Shown: one piece after another, positions 63,213 through 64,000 of the stretch
Numbering within the stretch: position 1 is the first letter of the stretch
How the letters are laid out: each line of letters opens with the position of its first letter
Assembly (NCBI GenBank): GCA_905250075.1
Contig: CAJNOP010000036.1
Location: 1,002,392 to 1,066,391, forward strand
Direction of reading: 5' to 3'
Length of the DNA stretch: 64,000 bases
From: Rotaria sp. Silwood1
Taxonomy: Eukaryota > Rotifera > Eurotatoria > Philodinida > Philodinidae
The notes under the pieces: generated by a model
What the model was told of the DNA's origin: nothing
What the model saw: the letters and a program-made list of their open reading frames with translations, nothing else
Databases searched by the model: none
Translations under genes and position numbers: made by a program

Positions 63213-64000
63213 ACTGATTATGATTTATCCCTTTTCTGGTCGTGATTCTTTAGCAATTTTCTGTCAGAATACCATGTCAACGAAATAAACATCGACAGAG
63301 AATTTAGAGGATGAAAAAAAATAAGCAAATAAAGCAGAATCAATAAAACGGTCAGCTTTAGTCATTGATACACATTCTCAAATTATTTAACATCAAATTC
63401 AAATTTTTTTTTTTTCATATTTGCAAAAACATTTATTGTTGATCATACAGAAGAAACCTCATAATTCTTCACATATTTTCTTTCATATTGATATTTACGA
63501 TACGTGATAATTCTTTGTTCATGATAAATTCAATATCTACTGAGTTATATTTCTTGTAATCCAATGATGACGAATTTCCATTTAGTTTCATGTACCTTCT
63601 TACATGTGCAAATGCATATCAATGGATGCGTCGAAAGAATACTTCACTGAGTCAAACAAAGACTCGACAGTAAATACAAATGAAAGAAGCCAATAATTAT
63701 TCAAATTGATTTCATATTAGTCAGAATAGAAAAATAGAAGAAACATAATTGTAACCATTACAAACGAGATTAGTTCGAATTTTTTAATCAAATGAACGAT
63801 TCAAAATTGTTTTTATTCAAAGTAACGGTATAATGGACTAGTTTCCTTACATGATTAACAACGAAGTGATTGAAAGTATCAAACAATGTTCACATTATTA
63901 TTTTCATTTCAAAGTTTTTAAACTAACGATAGAGATCCCAAGCCAAATCTCCGTATTAAAAAACACATACGATTCATCTTCTAAGAATCATCATCAATAA
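63213..64000. other. Intergenic to window end
   Basis: AT-rich upstream flank of the cysteine-rich gene. No coding sequence, repeat or RNA gene was recognised. Confidence 0.5.

Noticed and set aside
1..64000. tRNA, rRNA, CRISPR array, telomeric repeats
   Set aside because: Scanned by eye for T-arm consensus, regular spaced repeats and TGTGGG-type arrays; none was convincing.

Overview
The window reads as nuclear DNA of a small-genome invertebrate animal, most likely a bdelloid rotifer. It is very AT-rich, and its genes are split by short GT-AG introns, mostly 50-70 bp. The gene set fits bdelloids: degenerate rhodopsin-like GPCRs, long N-domain/ART-like/TPR proteins, a pentapeptide-repeat protein, and a GH18 chitinase carrying a bacterial-style CBM5/12 chitin-binding module. 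No ribosomal RNA, tRNA, CRISPR array or bacterial operon signal was recognised. The species assignment is inference from gene content.

Layout. 1-2.2 kb: the 3' part of a GPCR (+), then a compact RBR-type ubiquitin ligase (-). 4.6-13.0 kb: two nearly identical six-exon GH18 chitinase genes in divergent orientation, forming the arms of an inverted duplication around a 3.5 kb spacer. 13.4-32.0 kb: two paralogous 17-exon genes, also divergent, flanking an RNF34/rififylin-like ubiquitin ligase. Each paralog joins an ERICH3-like N-terminal half (DUF4590 domain) to a rotifer-type N-domain, a degenerate ADP-ribosyltransferase-like fold and TPR repeats. 32-37 kb: AT-rich and gene-poor. 37.0-37.9 kb: a three-exon AIM24-family gene ending at a 10-N assembly gap. 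38-43.8 kb: gene-poor, with two non-autonomous DNA transposons. 43.9-45.2 kb: a second GPCR and a possible small membrane protein. 49.5-54.0 kb: a ten-exon matrix metalloproteinase gene with an antisense VAP/MSP-domain gene nested in its third intron. 54.5 kb: a third inverted-repeat element. 55.9-63.2 kb: a 70-residue orphan protein, an intronless pentapeptide-repeat protein, a possible orphan exon and a small secreted cysteine-rich protein.

Most genes have unrelated roles: signalling, ubiquitin transfer, chitin hydrolysis, matrix proteolysis and membrane-contact tethering. What unites the left half is structure. Two different gene families each occur as head-to-head inverted paralog pairs, as described for bdelloid genomes. 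The most unusual item is the ERICH3/DUF4590-ART-like-TPR fusion, whose exon plan is conserved across both paralogs. Exon boundaries were placed by eye from splice consensus, reading-frame phase and paralog comparison, without transcript data.
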